From NCBI GenBank assembly GCA_003542355.1, contig DPKU01000182.1, positions 4,709 through 22,854 of the forward strand: a stretch of 18,146 bases of DNA, given 5' to 3'. Shown in pieces: positions 1 through 7,849 of the stretch. Both the position numbers and the translations under genes were made by a program. The DNA comes from Clostridiales bacterium. Lineage in GTDB: Bacteria; Bacillota; Clostridia; Peptostreptococcales; Anaerovoracaceae. Every line of letters begins with the position of its first letter. The stretch's first letter is position 1. The notes beneath the pieces were generated by a model. The model was not told the origin of the DNA and ran no database searches. It was given only the letters and a program-made list of their open reading frames with translations.

Positions 1-2679
1 AAGAGATGGCGGGAAATGCTGGACAAGATGCCTCTTCAGAAATACCGGCTGATCGAACATAACTTGTCACGGGATGTGGTGGACAATGCGGAGGGAGAAC
101 TCTTCGATGCAGGCCCTGTCAAATATGTGATGCATTACAATCAGAAGATGGAGCACTTTGTACGGGAATTGGTCCATCCCGAAGATATGATCCTTTTCGC
201 TCCGATCATGGACCGGGAGCAGCTGATACAGGATTATCAAAATGGAAAGCGATCGCTGGAATTCGAATTCCGCCTGTTGGAAAAGGATCGCGAAGCCCGC
301 TGGGTCAAGCTGTCCATGCAGCTCATCGAATATCCCGACACCACGGATATCAAGGCCTACAAAATGTACGAGGATATCGATGCAAACAAGCGTGTCGAAC
401 TGGCGCTGAAATTCAGCTCTGAACAGGATTCTCTGACACGCGCCTACAATCGCAGGACATTCGAGGAAAAGGTGTCCGAGATCCTGGAACGCAGCCGGGA
501 AGGTACAAGGCACGCCCTGGTGCTGCTCGACGTGGACAATCTGAAAAAGATCAACGATCGATACGGCCATGCCGCAGGAGACAATGCGCTGATCATGATC
601 ACCAATATCCTGCGTTCGGTTTTCCAGCAAGAGGATGTGATCGGACGCCTGGGTGGCGATGAATTTATAATACTAATGCAGGATGTTCCCGGAGATCATC
701 TGGTGAGCCGGCGGGTACAACAGGTGAACGGCACGCTGAGAGCAGCGGCGAAAGAAGGATTCGTTGTATCCTGCAGCATGGGGATCTCTCTGTACCCCAA
801 AGATGGCTCTACGTTCGGGCAGTTGTACCGGAAAGCAGATCAGGCGCTGTATCGGGCCAAAAGTGCAGGCAAGGATGATTTCTTCTTCTATTCTTCGCAC
901 GATACATTCCCGCAGAACCTGGAGGAAGAATCGCCGGAAGATCTGACAGATCAGGAAGAGACCTTCGATCGCTGCTATTTGTTTCGCAGCGAGGACGAAT
1001 GGCGGTACAGGAGCATTCTAGATAGCACCCGCACCAGCGTGATCGAGCTGGACATCGACCGCCAACAGTACTCTTATGACATCAATGTGACCCGTTTTCT
1101 GACCGGTACTTACGATGACCGGCCTCTCGGGCAGATTTTTGCACAGGACCGGGTGGCAGATCCATCCACAACAGAACGGATGCAGGCCATGATCCGGAGG
1201 GTTTCTGAAGGCAGCGACCAAAAAATCATGAGCAAGGATGTGCTGCTGCGGACAAAAGACGGAGACAAGCGATGGTTCCGGATGCGGATCATCAAGATGG
1301 ACGACAGCTACGAGAACATGAAGAAAGTGCTGATCGTCCTGAACGATGCCCACGAAGAGATCCTGACCATGGAACTGCTGCGCCGGCTGGCTGATTACGA
1401 CGATCTCACAGATGTGTACAACCGCGCTGCGTTTATACGCCTGGCCGAGGAACGGATCCGGCAGGCTGAGCCTGGCTCTTATGCCTTGATCGGCCTGGAT
1501 GTGGACCGGTTCAAAAATGTGAATGAACTGTTCGGTTTCGAGGGTGGGAATCGGTTTCTACGTCATGTCGCACGGATCCTTTCGGAAGAGTCGGGTGAGG
1601 AGAGCATTACAGCCAGGCTCACAGCAGATCATTTCGTGATGCTTGTGCCCAACGACAGTCCGTGGATCAAAAAAACGCTGATCCCCGATTGTCTTCACAA
1701 AATAGGAGAGTATCGGCCGAAGATGGATGTGGTGGTCAATTTTGGCGTTTATGTCATCGAGAACCGGGACTTGGATGTGATCACCATGATCGACCGGGCC
1801 CAGGCGGCAAAAAAAGGGGTCAAAGGGGGCTACCTGCACCGCTACGCCTATTATGACGATCATTTGCGAAAAAAGGAGCAGCGAGAGCGGGACATCGTGA
1901 GTCGAATGCGCCAGGCTTTGATGGACGAAGAGTTTTTGGTTTATCTCCAGCCGCAGTACCGCCATCCCTCGGGCCGGCTGGTAGGGGCCGAAGCACTGGT
2001 ACGCTGGAAACATCCGACTCGAGGCCTGATACTGCCCAGAGAATTTATTCCTTTGTTCGAAGAAAACGGCTTTATCGCAGAGCTGGACCGGTATGTGTGG
2101 CAGAAGGTATGTGTGCTGCTTCGCAATTGGAAAGAGAAAGCGTTGCCGATCGTTCCGGTGTCGGTCAATCTTTCCAGAATGGACCTGTTCGATCCACAGC
2201 TTTGGGATACGCTGGAGGCGCTCATGAGCGCCGAAGGGGTCCAGCCTTCCATGCTGGGCATAGAGATCACGGAAAGAGCTTTTATTGAAGACGCCAGCCA
2301 CATGAGCGAGGTGCTGCGAAAGTTTCGGGACACAGGGTTCACCGTCTATATGGACGATTTTGGCACAGGGTATTCCTCTTTGAATATTCTGAAAGATATC
2401 CCAGTAGACGTGCTGAAGCTCGACATTCGTTTTCTGCCCCTGAATCAGAAGAATACCGCCAAAGCATACAGCATCCTCAAATCGGTGATCCGGATGAGCA
2501 GCGACCTGTCGATCACTACGGTTGCAGAGGGGGTGGAGGTTCTCCAGCAGGCTGATGATCTGGAGAAAATGGGCTGTGATATCGTTCAGGGAGATTTGTA
2601 TTCTCCGCCGATCCCGGCCGAGGACTATGAGGAACTGTTGAAAAAAATAAAAAAAACAAAGAGGAAAGGAAAAGCATAA
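1..2679 (+). CDS. PAS-GGDEF-PAS-GGDEF-EAL cyclic-di-GMP signalling protein (5' end probably outside window)
   Basis: This is a putative bifunctional or phosphodiesterase-type c-di-GMP enzyme. The frame is open to base 1. The ATG at 16 has no convincing ribosome site and falls inside what looks like an incomplete PAS fold, so the gene probably starts upstream. Numbering from that ATG (887 residues), a PAS-like domain covers about 1-125. GGDEF domain 1 covers about 130-295 with an intact GGDEF at 213-217. A second PAS-like domain covers about 330-455. GGDEF domain 2 covers about 460-610, with its signature replaced by TADHF at 536-540, so it is catalytically dead. The EAL domain covers about 630-880, with EAL at 659-661 and an intact DDFGTGYSSL starting at D780. 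The late EAL motif reads QGDLYSPP rather than the common QGYLFS. No membrane segment is seen in the visible part, so this portion is cytoplasmic. The last residues are a lysine/arginine-rich tail. nrdG starts 9 nt downstream with no visible promoter between, so the two are probably cotranscribed. Confidence 0.9.
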   Translation, partial: KRWREMLDKMPLQKYRLIEHNLSRDVVDNAEGELFDAGPVKYVMHYNQKMEHFVRELVHPEDMILFAPIMDREQLIQDYQNGKRSLEFEFRLLEKDREARWVKLSMQLIEYPDTTDIKAYKMYEDIDANKRVELALKFSSEQDSLTRAYNRRTFEEKVSEILERSREGTRHALVLLDVDNLKKINDRYGHAAGDNALIMITNILRSVFQQEDVIGRLGGDEFIILMQDVPGDHLVSRRVQQVNGTLRAAAKEGFVVSCSMGISLYPKDGSTFGQLYRKADQALYRAKSAGKDDFFFYSSHDTFPQNLEEESPEDLTDQEETFDRCYLFRSEDEWRYRSILDSTRTSVIELDIDRQQYSYDINVTRFLTGTYDDRPLGQIFAQDRVADPSTTERMQAMIRRVSEGSDQKIMSKDVLLRTKDGDKRWFRMRIIKMDDSYENMKKVLIVLNDAHEEILTMELLRRLADYDDLTDVYNRAAFIRLAEERIRQAEPGSYALIGLDVDRFKNVNELFGFEGGNRFLRHVARILSEESGEESITARLTADHFVMLVPNDSPWIKKTLIPDCLHKIGEYRPKMDVVVNFGVYVIENRDLDVITMIDRAQAAKKGVKGGYLHRYAYYDDHLRKKEQRERDIVSRMRQALMDEEFLVYLQPQYRHPSGRLVGAEALVRWKHPTRGLILPREFIPLFEENGFIAELDRYVWQKVCVLLRNWKEKALPIVPVSVNLSRMDLFDPQLWDTLEALMSAEGVQPSMLGIEITERAFIEDASHMSEVLRKFRDTGFTVYMDDFGTGYSSLNILKDIPVDVLKLDIRFLPLNQKNTAKAYSILKSVIRMSSDLSITTVAEGVEVLQQADDLEKMGCDIVQGDLYSPPIPAEDYEELLKKIKKTKRKGKA

Positions 2680-2688
2680 AGGACCAAT

Positions 2689-3396
2689 ATGCTTCGTATC
2701 AAAGGCTTTCAAACACTGACACTGCTGGATTATCCCGGACAGCTGGCAGCCACGATTTTTACAGAAGGGTGCAACTTTCGTTGCCCCTTTTGTCACAATG
2801 CATCCCTGGTGAACGGCAGCGCTTCAGGTGTGTATTACACGCCGGATCAAGTGCTTGCCCATCTGGAAAACCGGAAGGGGCGGCTGACGGGCCTTTGCGT
2901 AAGCGGCGGCGAGCCGCTGCTTCAGCCGGAGCTTCCGGCTTTTCTGAGACAGGTCAAAGCGCTGGGCTTCCAAGTGAAGCTGGATACGAACGGATCCGAT
3001 CCTGAAGCACTGGAAAAGCTGATCCAGGAGGCTCTGGTCGACAGCGTAGCCATGGATATCAAGAATGCACCATCGCGCTATGCCCTGACTGCCGGTCTTC
3101 CTCCTGAAGCGGAGGAAGACCTCCTGCGCCGGGTGGAGACCAGCATCCGCGTGATCCGAGACTCCGGCGTGGATGCGGAATTCCGCACGACCCTGGTCCG
3201 GGAATTCCACCGGCAGCAGGATATCCTTGCTCTGGGCCGCTGGCTGGCCGGGGAGGAGCCCTATTACCTGCAATCCTTCGTGGACTCCGGCGATGTGATC
3301 GCTGCGGGGTTGTCTGCGTTCTCTCCAGAGGAAATGGAGGAACTTTGCCGGTTGATCCGACCCTTTATGCCCAAAGCTGCGCTCCGGGGCATGTAA
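2689..3396 (+). CDS. nrdG: Anaerobic ribonucleoside-triphosphate reductase activating protein (radical SAM)
   Basis: This is an activase that uses a [4Fe-4S] cluster and S-adenosylmethionine to create the glycyl radical on NrdD. The protein is 235 residues long. The radical-SAM CxxxCxxC motif is C28-C32-C35 (CNFRCPFC), and the SAM-binding SGGEP motif is at 72-76. The N-terminal GFQTLTLLDYPGQLA and the overall length fit the NrdG2/PflA-like class of activases rather than the shorter E. coli type. The start ATG follows a weak AAAGGA site that overlaps the end of the upstream c-di-GMP gene, which suggests translational coupling. nrdD follows after a 175-nt gap that holds its own promoter, so activase and reductase are adjacent but separately controlled. 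The assignment rests on motifs plus proximity to nrdD. A formate-lyase-type activase is the main alternative. Confidence 0.92.
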   Translation: MLRIKGFQTLTLLDYPGQLAATIFTEGCNFRCPFCHNASLVNGSASGVYYTPDQVLAHLENRKGRLTGLCVSGGEPLLQPELPAFLRQVKALGFQVKLDTNGSDPEALEKLIQEALVDSVAMDIKNAPSRYALTAGLPPEAEEDLLRRVETSIRVIRDSGVDAEFRTTLVREFHRQQDILALGRWLAGEEPYYLQSFVDSGDVIAAGLSAFSPEEMEELCRLIRPFMPKAALRGM

Positions 3397-3426
3397 AAAG
3401 AAAGCATCTGCGGAAGAAACTGTCAC

Positions 3427-3474
3427 ATACCTTAGTTAGTGGTGTGTTAAAAAATAAACCACTAGATATTGTGA
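3427..3474 (+). promoter_or_regulatory. Tandem NrdR-box-like operator upstream of nrdD
   Basis: Two 16-bp sites lie at 3427-3442 and 3459-3474. The right site, CCACTAGATATTGTGA, agrees with the NrdR box pattern (about aCaCwAtATaTwGtGt) at roughly 13 of 16 positions. The left site agrees at about 11. Their starts are 32 bp apart, which is the three-helical-turn spacing known for NrdR box pairs. The pair sits directly upstream of the nrdD -35 element. Inverted arms (tagtggt at 3437 with accacta at 3458; ctgtcaca at 3420 with tgtgacag at 3470) make the whole region roughly symmetric. I infer that the ATP/dATP-sensing repressor NrdR controls nrdD here. The nrdR gene is not in the window. Confidence 0.72.
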
Positions 3475-3481
3475 CAGGCGG

Positions 3482-3510
3482 TTGACACCCGCTGTCCGAT
3501 TGTCTACAAT
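3482..3510 (+). promoter_or_regulatory. Sigma-A type promoter of nrdD
   Basis: There is a perfect -35 TTGACA at 3482-3487, a 17-bp spacer, and a -10 TACAAT at 3505-3510. Transcription should start near 3517, about 55 nt before the nrdD ATG. It lies 7 bp downstream of the second NrdR-like box. Confidence 0.85.
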
Positions 3511-3536
3511 AAAAGTACGCACTGCGCGTATTTTTT
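3511..3536 (+). other. Stem-loop at the predicted nrdD transcript 5' end
   Basis: AAAAGTACGC (3511-3520) pairs with GCGTATTTTT (3526-3535), giving ten pairs with one G-T, around the loop ACTGC. A short T run follows. The predicted start site lies inside the left arm. On nrdD transcripts this would therefore be a small 5'-terminal hairpin (core TACGC/GCGTA). On transcripts reading through from nrdG it could act as a weak terminator. The function is inference. Confidence 0.4.
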
Positions 3537-3571
3537 CATTTAGTGCGATTGGATTTCCGGAGGAGCGAAGG

Positions 3572-5926
3572 ATGTATCAGGTAGTAAAAAGAGACGGCAA
3601 AATTGTAGACTTCCAGCTGGAAAAGATCGCTTCGGCCATCCTGATGGCATTTGAGGCGCAGGAGAAGCAATTTCATCCGTCTGTAATAGACTTCCTGGCA
3701 CTGAAGGTGACTGCGGACTTTGAATCCAAGATCCGTGACTCCCTCATTGCTGTGGAAGACATCCAGGACAGTGTAGAAGCGGTGCTGGTCCAATCGGGCT
3801 ATGCGGATGTTGGCAAGGCCTACATCCTGTACCGCCGTCAGCGGGAAAAACTCAGAAATCTCAAGTCCACCATCCTGGATTACAAGGAGATCGTGGACAG
3901 TTATGTTAAAGTGACGGACTGGCGGGTCAAAGAAAACTCCACCGTCACCTATTCCGTAGGCGGGCTCATCCTGTCCAATTCCGGCGCCGTCACGGCCAAC
4001 TACTGGCTGTCGGAGATCTACGACGATGAGATCGCCAATGCCCATAAAAATGCAGACATGCACATCCACGACCTGTCCATGCTCACCGGGTACTGTGCTG
4101 GCTGGTCCCTGAAGCAGCTCATCCAGGACGGTTTGGGCGGCGTTCAGGGCAAGATCAGTTCAGCGCCGGCCAGCCACCTGGCTACCCTGTGCAATCAGAT
4201 GGTCAACTTTTTGGGGATCATGCAGAACGAATGGGCCGGCGCCCAAGCGTTTTCGTCCTTCGACACGTATCTTGCGCCCTTTGTCAAGAAGGATGCGCTG
4301 GATTACGAGCAGGTCAAGAAGTGTATCGAATCCTTCATTTACGGTGTCAATACCCCCAGCAGATGGGGCACCCAGGCACCCTTTTCCAACATCACGCTGG
4401 ACTGGACGGTTCCCCAGGATCTGGCCAAAGAGCCCGCCATCGTCGGTGGTCGGGAGCAGGATTTTACCTACGGCAACTGCAAGACCGAGATGGACCTGAT
4501 CAACAAGGCTTTTATCGAGATCATGATCGAGGGCGATGTCCACGGCAGGGGCTTCCAGTATCCCATTCCCACCTATTCGATCACCAAGGATTTCGACTGG
4601 TCGGAAACGGAGAACAATCATCTTCTCTTCGAGATGACAGCCAAGTATGGCACGCCTTATTTTTCCAATTATATCAACAGCGACATGGAGCCTTCCGATG
4701 TGCGCAGCATGTGCTGCCGTCTGCGTCTGGACCTGCGGGAGCTGCGCAAGAAGTCCGGCGGATTCTTCGGCAGCGGAGAGAGTACAGGCAGTGTGGGTGT
4801 CGTCACGATCAATATGCCTCGGATCGCTTACCTGGCCAACAGCAAAGAAGATTTTTACATGCGCTTGAATAAAATGATGGATCTGGCAGCCCGTTCCCTC
4901 AGCATTAAACGCAAGATCATCACCAAACTCCTGGACGAAGGACTCTATCCTTATACGAAGCGCTATCTGGGTACCTTTGCCAACCACTTTTCCACCATCG
5001 GACTGATCGGTATGAACGAAGTGGGCTTGAACGCCAAGTGGCTTCAGGCCGATATGACCCATCCCGAGACCCAGGCCTTTACTGCGGAGGTCCTGAATCA
5101 TATGCGCAAGCGGCTGTCGGATTACCAGGAGCAGTTCGGAGATCTTTACAATCTGGAAGCCACGCCGGCGGAATCCACCACCTATCGGTTGGCCAAGCAC
5201 GATGTGAAACGCTATCCGGACATCCTTACCGCATCCGACAAGGGCGCGCCCTATTATACGAACAGCTCGCATTTGCCCGTGGGCTATACCGAAGATATTT
5301 TTGCCGCTTTGGATATCCAGGATCACCTTCAGGCTCAATATACTTCCGGCACGGTGTTTCACGCCTTCCTGGGCGAGAAGCTGCCCGACTGGAAGGCGGC
5401 TGCCACGCTGGTGCGCACGATCGCCGAAAACTATAAGCTTCCATATTACACGATCTCGCCCACCTATTCGATTTGCAGAAAGCACGGATATCTGAACGGC
5501 GAGCAGCGTACCTGCCCCGAATGCGGCGGTCCCACGGAAGTATACAGCCGGATCACCGGATACTATCGTCCTGTTCAGAACTGGAATGACGGCAAGGCTC
5601 AGGAATACCTGGATCGGAAGGTTTACGATCCTGCGGCAGCGGTAGCGGGCCCCGAAAAGAAAGACGAAGAGACGCCACGGCCAGAACCGGGCAGCAAAAC
5701 GCTGCTGTTCACCACGAAAACCTGTCCCAACTGCAGCACCGCCAAGGCGCTGCTCCAGCGGGCCGGCCTTCCTTTCGAGGTCATTCTGGCCGAGGAAAAC
5801 CGTGAAATGGCCAAAGCCTACGGCATCCTCAAAGCGCCTACGGCCGTGGTGATCGAGGGCAAAAACAGACACAAGTATATCGGTGTTTCAGAGATCCAGA
5901 GCTATACGCAAAACGTTTACGCATAA
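3572..5926 (+). CDS. nrdD: Anaerobic (class III) ribonucleoside-triphosphate reductase with C-terminal redoxin domain
   Basis: This glycyl-radical enzyme makes deoxyribonucleotides from ribonucleoside triphosphates without oxygen. The ATG at 3572 has a GGAGG site 8 nt upstream and gives 784 residues. An earlier in-frame start (3482) falls in the promoter. Residues about 1-95 form an ATP-cone allosteric domain (MYQVVKRDGK). The catalytic barrel holds C175 (GYCAGW) and the finger-loop cysteines C381-C382 (SMCCRL). The zinc motif is C635-x2-H638 with C648-x2-C651. The glycyl radical is most likely G663 in RITGYYRP. Residues about 708-784 form a thioredoxin/glutaredoxin-like domain with CPNC at 718-721 and an APT motif resembling the redoxin cis-proline. 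The usual NrdD ends shortly after the glycine loop, so this is a fusion. The domain could deliver electrons to the active-site disulfide, as redoxins do for NrdD forms that do not use formate. That role is inferred. Confidence 0.95.
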   Translation: MYQVVKRDGKIVDFQLEKIASAILMAFEAQEKQFHPSVIDFLALKVTADFESKIRDSLIAVEDIQDSVEAVLVQSGYADVGKAYILYRRQREKLRNLKSTILDYKEIVDSYVKVTDWRVKENSTVTYSVGGLILSNSGAVTANYWLSEIYDDEIANAHKNADMHIHDLSMLTGYCAGWSLKQLIQDGLGGVQGKISSAPASHLATLCNQMVNFLGIMQNEWAGAQAFSSFDTYLAPFVKKDALDYEQVKKCIESFIYGVNTPSRWGTQAPFSNITLDWTVPQDLAKEPAIVGGREQDFTYGNCKTEMDLINKAFIEIMIEGDVHGRGFQYPIPTYSITKDFDWSETENNHLLFEMTAKYGTPYFSNYINSDMEPSDVRSMCCRLRLDLRELRKKSGGFFGSGESTGSVGVVTINMPRIAYLANSKEDFYMRLNKMMDLAARSLSIKRKIITKLLDEGLYPYTKRYLGTFANHFSTIGLIGMNEVGLNAKWLQADMTHPETQAFTAEVLNHMRKRLSDYQEQFGDLYNLEATPAESTTYRLAKHDVKRYPDILTASDKGAPYYTNSSHLPVGYTEDIFAALDIQDHLQAQYTSGTVFHAFLGEKLPDWKAAATLVRTIAENYKLPYYTISPTYSICRKHGYLNGEQRTCPECGGPTEVYSRITGYYRPVQNWNDGKAQEYLDRKVYDPAAAVAGPEKKDEETPRPEPGSKTLLFTTKTCPNCSTAKALLQRAGLPFEVILAEENREMAKAYGILKAPTAVVIEGKNRHKYIGVSEIQSYTQNVYA

Positions 5927-5965
5927 ATAAGCGACAGGCGGCGGGAGCCGCCCGTCGCTTATTTT
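5926..5965 (+). terminator. Strong hairpin between nrdD and the DUF362 gene
   Basis: AATAAGCGAC (5926-5935) pairs perfectly with GTCGCTTATT (5954-5963). Inside this, GGCGGC pairs with GCCGCC around a GGGA loop, with one A/C mismatch between the two stems. It overlaps the nrdD stop codon. Only a short TTTT follows, and the AGGAGG of the next gene begins about 4 nt later. It may be a leaky terminator or an intercistronic stabilising hairpin. Confidence 0.7.
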
Positions 5966-5979
5966 CACAGGAGGAAACC

Positions 5980-7089
5980 ATGAATAAATCCAAAGTATAT
6001 TTTACAGATCTTCACACAGAGCTGGATGATGGTCTGCTGGTCAAGTTCAAGCGACTGATCCGGACAGCGGGGATCGAGAATATTGATTTTCACAATCAGT
6101 TTACCGCCGTCAAGATCCACTTCGGCGAACCGGGCAATCTGGCTTTCCTGCGGCCCAACTGGTCCAAGGTGGTTTGTGATTTGATCAAAGAAAAGGGAGG
6201 GAAGCCCTTCCTGACGGATTGCAACACCCTCTACGTAGGAGGCCGAAAAAATGCGCTGGATCATCTGGATTCAGCCTATACCAACGGTTATTCACCATTT
6301 TCCACCGGGTGTCAGCTGATCATTGCTGACGGGCTCAAAGGCTTGTCCGAGACTCTGGTCCCGGTTGCAGGCGGAGAATATGTGAAAGAAGCCAAGATCG
6401 GCAGCGCCATCATGGATGCGGATGTGATCATTTCCCTGACCCATTTCAAAGGTCACGAAGCCACCGGATTTGGCGGCGCCATTAAGAATATCGGCATGGG
6501 CTGCGGTTCTCATTCCGGAAAGATGGAGATGCACAGTCAGGGGACGCCAAGAGTCAAAGAAGAAAAGTGCATCGCCTGTGGTCTTTGTGTACGGAACTGT
6601 GCCCACGAAGGCGTATTGGTGATCGACGGACTCGCCGTGATACAGGAAGACAACTGCGTTGGCTGCGGCCGCTGCATCGGCGTGTGTCCCACCGGTGCCA
6701 TGGCCTCCAAATGGAACGAGTCCAACGACATCCTGAACCGGAAGATGGCCGAATATGCCTGGGCTGTTCTGAAGGATCGGCCGGCCTTCCACATCAGCCT
6801 GGTGATCGATGTATCCCCCAACTGCGATTGCGGTTCGGAAAACGATATTCCTATCGTGCCCAACGTGGGCATGTACGCTTCGTTCGACCCCATCGCTCTG
6901 GACCAGGCCTGTGCCGACGCCGTGAACGCCCAGGAAGCGCTGCCCGGAAGCCAGCTGCATCATGCAGCACACCGTCATAAAGATCACTTCACAGCCGTCC
7001 ATCCGGACACCAACTGGGAATCCTGTCTGGAGCACGGTGAAAAGCTGGGTATGGGACAGCGTGCATATGAATTGATCACAGTAAAATAG
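5980..7089 (+). CDS. DUF362 domain protein with two [4Fe-4S] ferredoxin motifs
   Basis: The protein has 369 residues and matches the DUF362/4Fe-4S family widespread in anaerobes. Its substrate and reaction are not established. The DUF362 fold spans the N-terminal two thirds and resumes after the clusters, with typical blocks AVKIHFGEPGN, FLTDCNTLY, LTHFKGHEATGFGGAIKN and SFDPIALDQA. Between them are two ferredoxin motifs: C197, C200, C203, C207 and C226, C229, C232, C236. No signal peptide or membrane segment is visible, so it is probably cytoplasmic. Translation starts at an ATG after AGGAGG (5969-5974). A hairpin lies immediately upstream, leaving no room for a promoter, so expression probably depends on readthrough from nrdD or a promoter inside nrdD. 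A perfect terminator follows. A redox or electron-transfer role is inferred from the clusters only. Confidence 0.88.
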   Translation: MNKSKVYFTDLHTELDDGLLVKFKRLIRTAGIENIDFHNQFTAVKIHFGEPGNLAFLRPNWSKVVCDLIKEKGGKPFLTDCNTLYVGGRKNALDHLDSAYTNGYSPFSTGCQLIIADGLKGLSETLVPVAGGEYVKEAKIGSAIMDADVIISLTHFKGHEATGFGGAIKNIGMGCGSHSGKMEMHSQGTPRVKEEKCIACGLCVRNCAHEGVLVIDGLAVIQEDNCVGCGRCIGVCPTGAMASKWNESNDILNRKMAEYAWAVLKDRPAFHISLVIDVSPNCDCGSENDIPIVPNVGMYASFDPIALDQACADAVNAQEALPGSQLHHAAHRHKDHFTAVHPDTNWESCLEHGEKLGMGQRAYELITVK

Positions 7090-7111
7090 AGAGCAAATAC
7101 TGCTGACACGA

Positions 7112-7141
7112 AAAAGCCGGAACGAACACGTTCCGGCTTTT
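7112..7141. terminator. Bidirectional rho-independent terminator
   Basis: AAAAGCCGGAAC pairs with GTTCCGGCTTTT, a perfect 12-bp stem around GAACAC, with A and T runs on both sides. It lies between the convergent DUF362 gene (plus) and the lipoprotein gene ending at 7152 (minus) and can serve both. Confidence 0.93.
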
Positions 7142-7151
7142 GTGATTTCAG

Positions 7152-7808
7152 TCAGTATTGAATGATCTGTTCGTCGATCTCGGCCAGTCCGTTGCCCTTG
7201 ATGTAGTACAGCTCATCTTCAGGGCTCTGTACGACTTCCAGCGTCAAAGTCACCGATTCATAGTAGCCTGGTGTTTCCATTTTCTCCCGGATCAATCCGA
7301 TCAACCCTTCGATATAGTGTTCCTCGTATTCACCGGAGGTCATGGTATTGGCAGACGCAGCCTTCAGCTCTGCCGCAAAGGTATCCAGATCTTCTTTCAC
7401 CACTCGGTCAATGGCGTCAATGGGCTCAACGATCACTTTCACGATGTAGGAGCCATTCTCCCAAATGGAGGGTTGGACCTCGTAACGAGACAGCTGATAA
7501 AGCTCCCGGTACAGCTCTGTCAAATCTTCTTTGGCCGGCTCTGTCAGCTCACCGATGCCGAAGTAATAGGCGAAGTAATTGACTTCGGTTTCCAGTCCGG
7601 CAAGATACTCTGCTTCCAGCGCAGCCGGGTCCTGAGTGTCGGTCACGGAAAGAAAGTCTCCCGAATATTCACCCAGATACAGGGTATCCAGTATACCCCG
7701 GACGTATACCTGAGCAAAGTCCGGCGGTGCCTCCTGACTGCCGCAGCCTGCCAGAGTCAGGATCGACAGGAGCACAATGATGGATCGGATGCGTATTCCT
7801 TTTTTCAT
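7152..7808 (-). CDS. Lipoprotein of unknown function
   Basis: From the ATG at 7808 this is a 218-residue secreted lipoprotein. The signal is MKKGIRIR, a hydrophobic stretch, then the lipobox LAGC with lipidated C22. The ATG has an AAAGGA site about 8 nt upstream. A longer in-frame GTG at 7847 lacks such a site and would spoil the signal peptide. The mature part is acidic, with many E and Y residues, and is predicted mostly helical in its first half (DPAALEAEYLAGLETEVNYF, about 20 residues). No catalytic motif is recognised. It resembles the many DUF5105-like or otherwise uncharacterised clostridial lipoproteins in general layout, but I cannot assign a family. It has its own promoter in the gap after hom and ends at the shared terminator, so it appears monocistronic. 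Readthrough from hom is possible because no terminator separates them. Confidence 0.82.
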   Translation of the reverse strand: MKKGIRIRSIIVLLSILTLAGCGSQEAPPDFAQVYVRGILDTLYLGEYSGDFLSVTDTQDPAALEAEYLAGLETEVNYFAYYFGIGELTEPAKEDLTELYRELYQLSRYEVQPSIWENGSYIVKVIVEPIDAIDRVVKEDLDTFAAELKAASANTMTSGEYEEHYIEGLIGLIREKMETPGYYESVTLTLEVVQSPEDELYYIKGNGLAEIDEQIIQY

Positions 7809-7849
7809 ATAAAGTCCTTTCAAAGGGTAATGGTTCGGATAACGCACCT

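Noticed and set aside
1558..2796. 412-codon minus-strand frame opposite the EAL domain and the start of nrdG
   Set aside because: Antisense shadow of conserved coding sequence, with no recognisable domain or start signal.
3420..3477. Large inverted repeat upstream of nrdD as a terminator for nrdG
   Set aside because: The arms are short and interrupted, with no following T run. The paired NrdR-box reading explains both sequence and 32-bp spacing better.
3482..3571. Earlier ATG-less extension of nrdD to 3482
   Set aside because: It starts on the -35 TTGACA itself and adds 30 residues with no homology. The ATG at 3572 has a strong ribosome site and begins the ATP-cone.
4160..5872. Long 570-codon open frame on the minus strand opposite nrdD
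   Set aside because: It lies wholly antisense to a confidently identified gene, has no ribosome site, and its translation shows no family resemblance. It reflects codon bias of nrdD.
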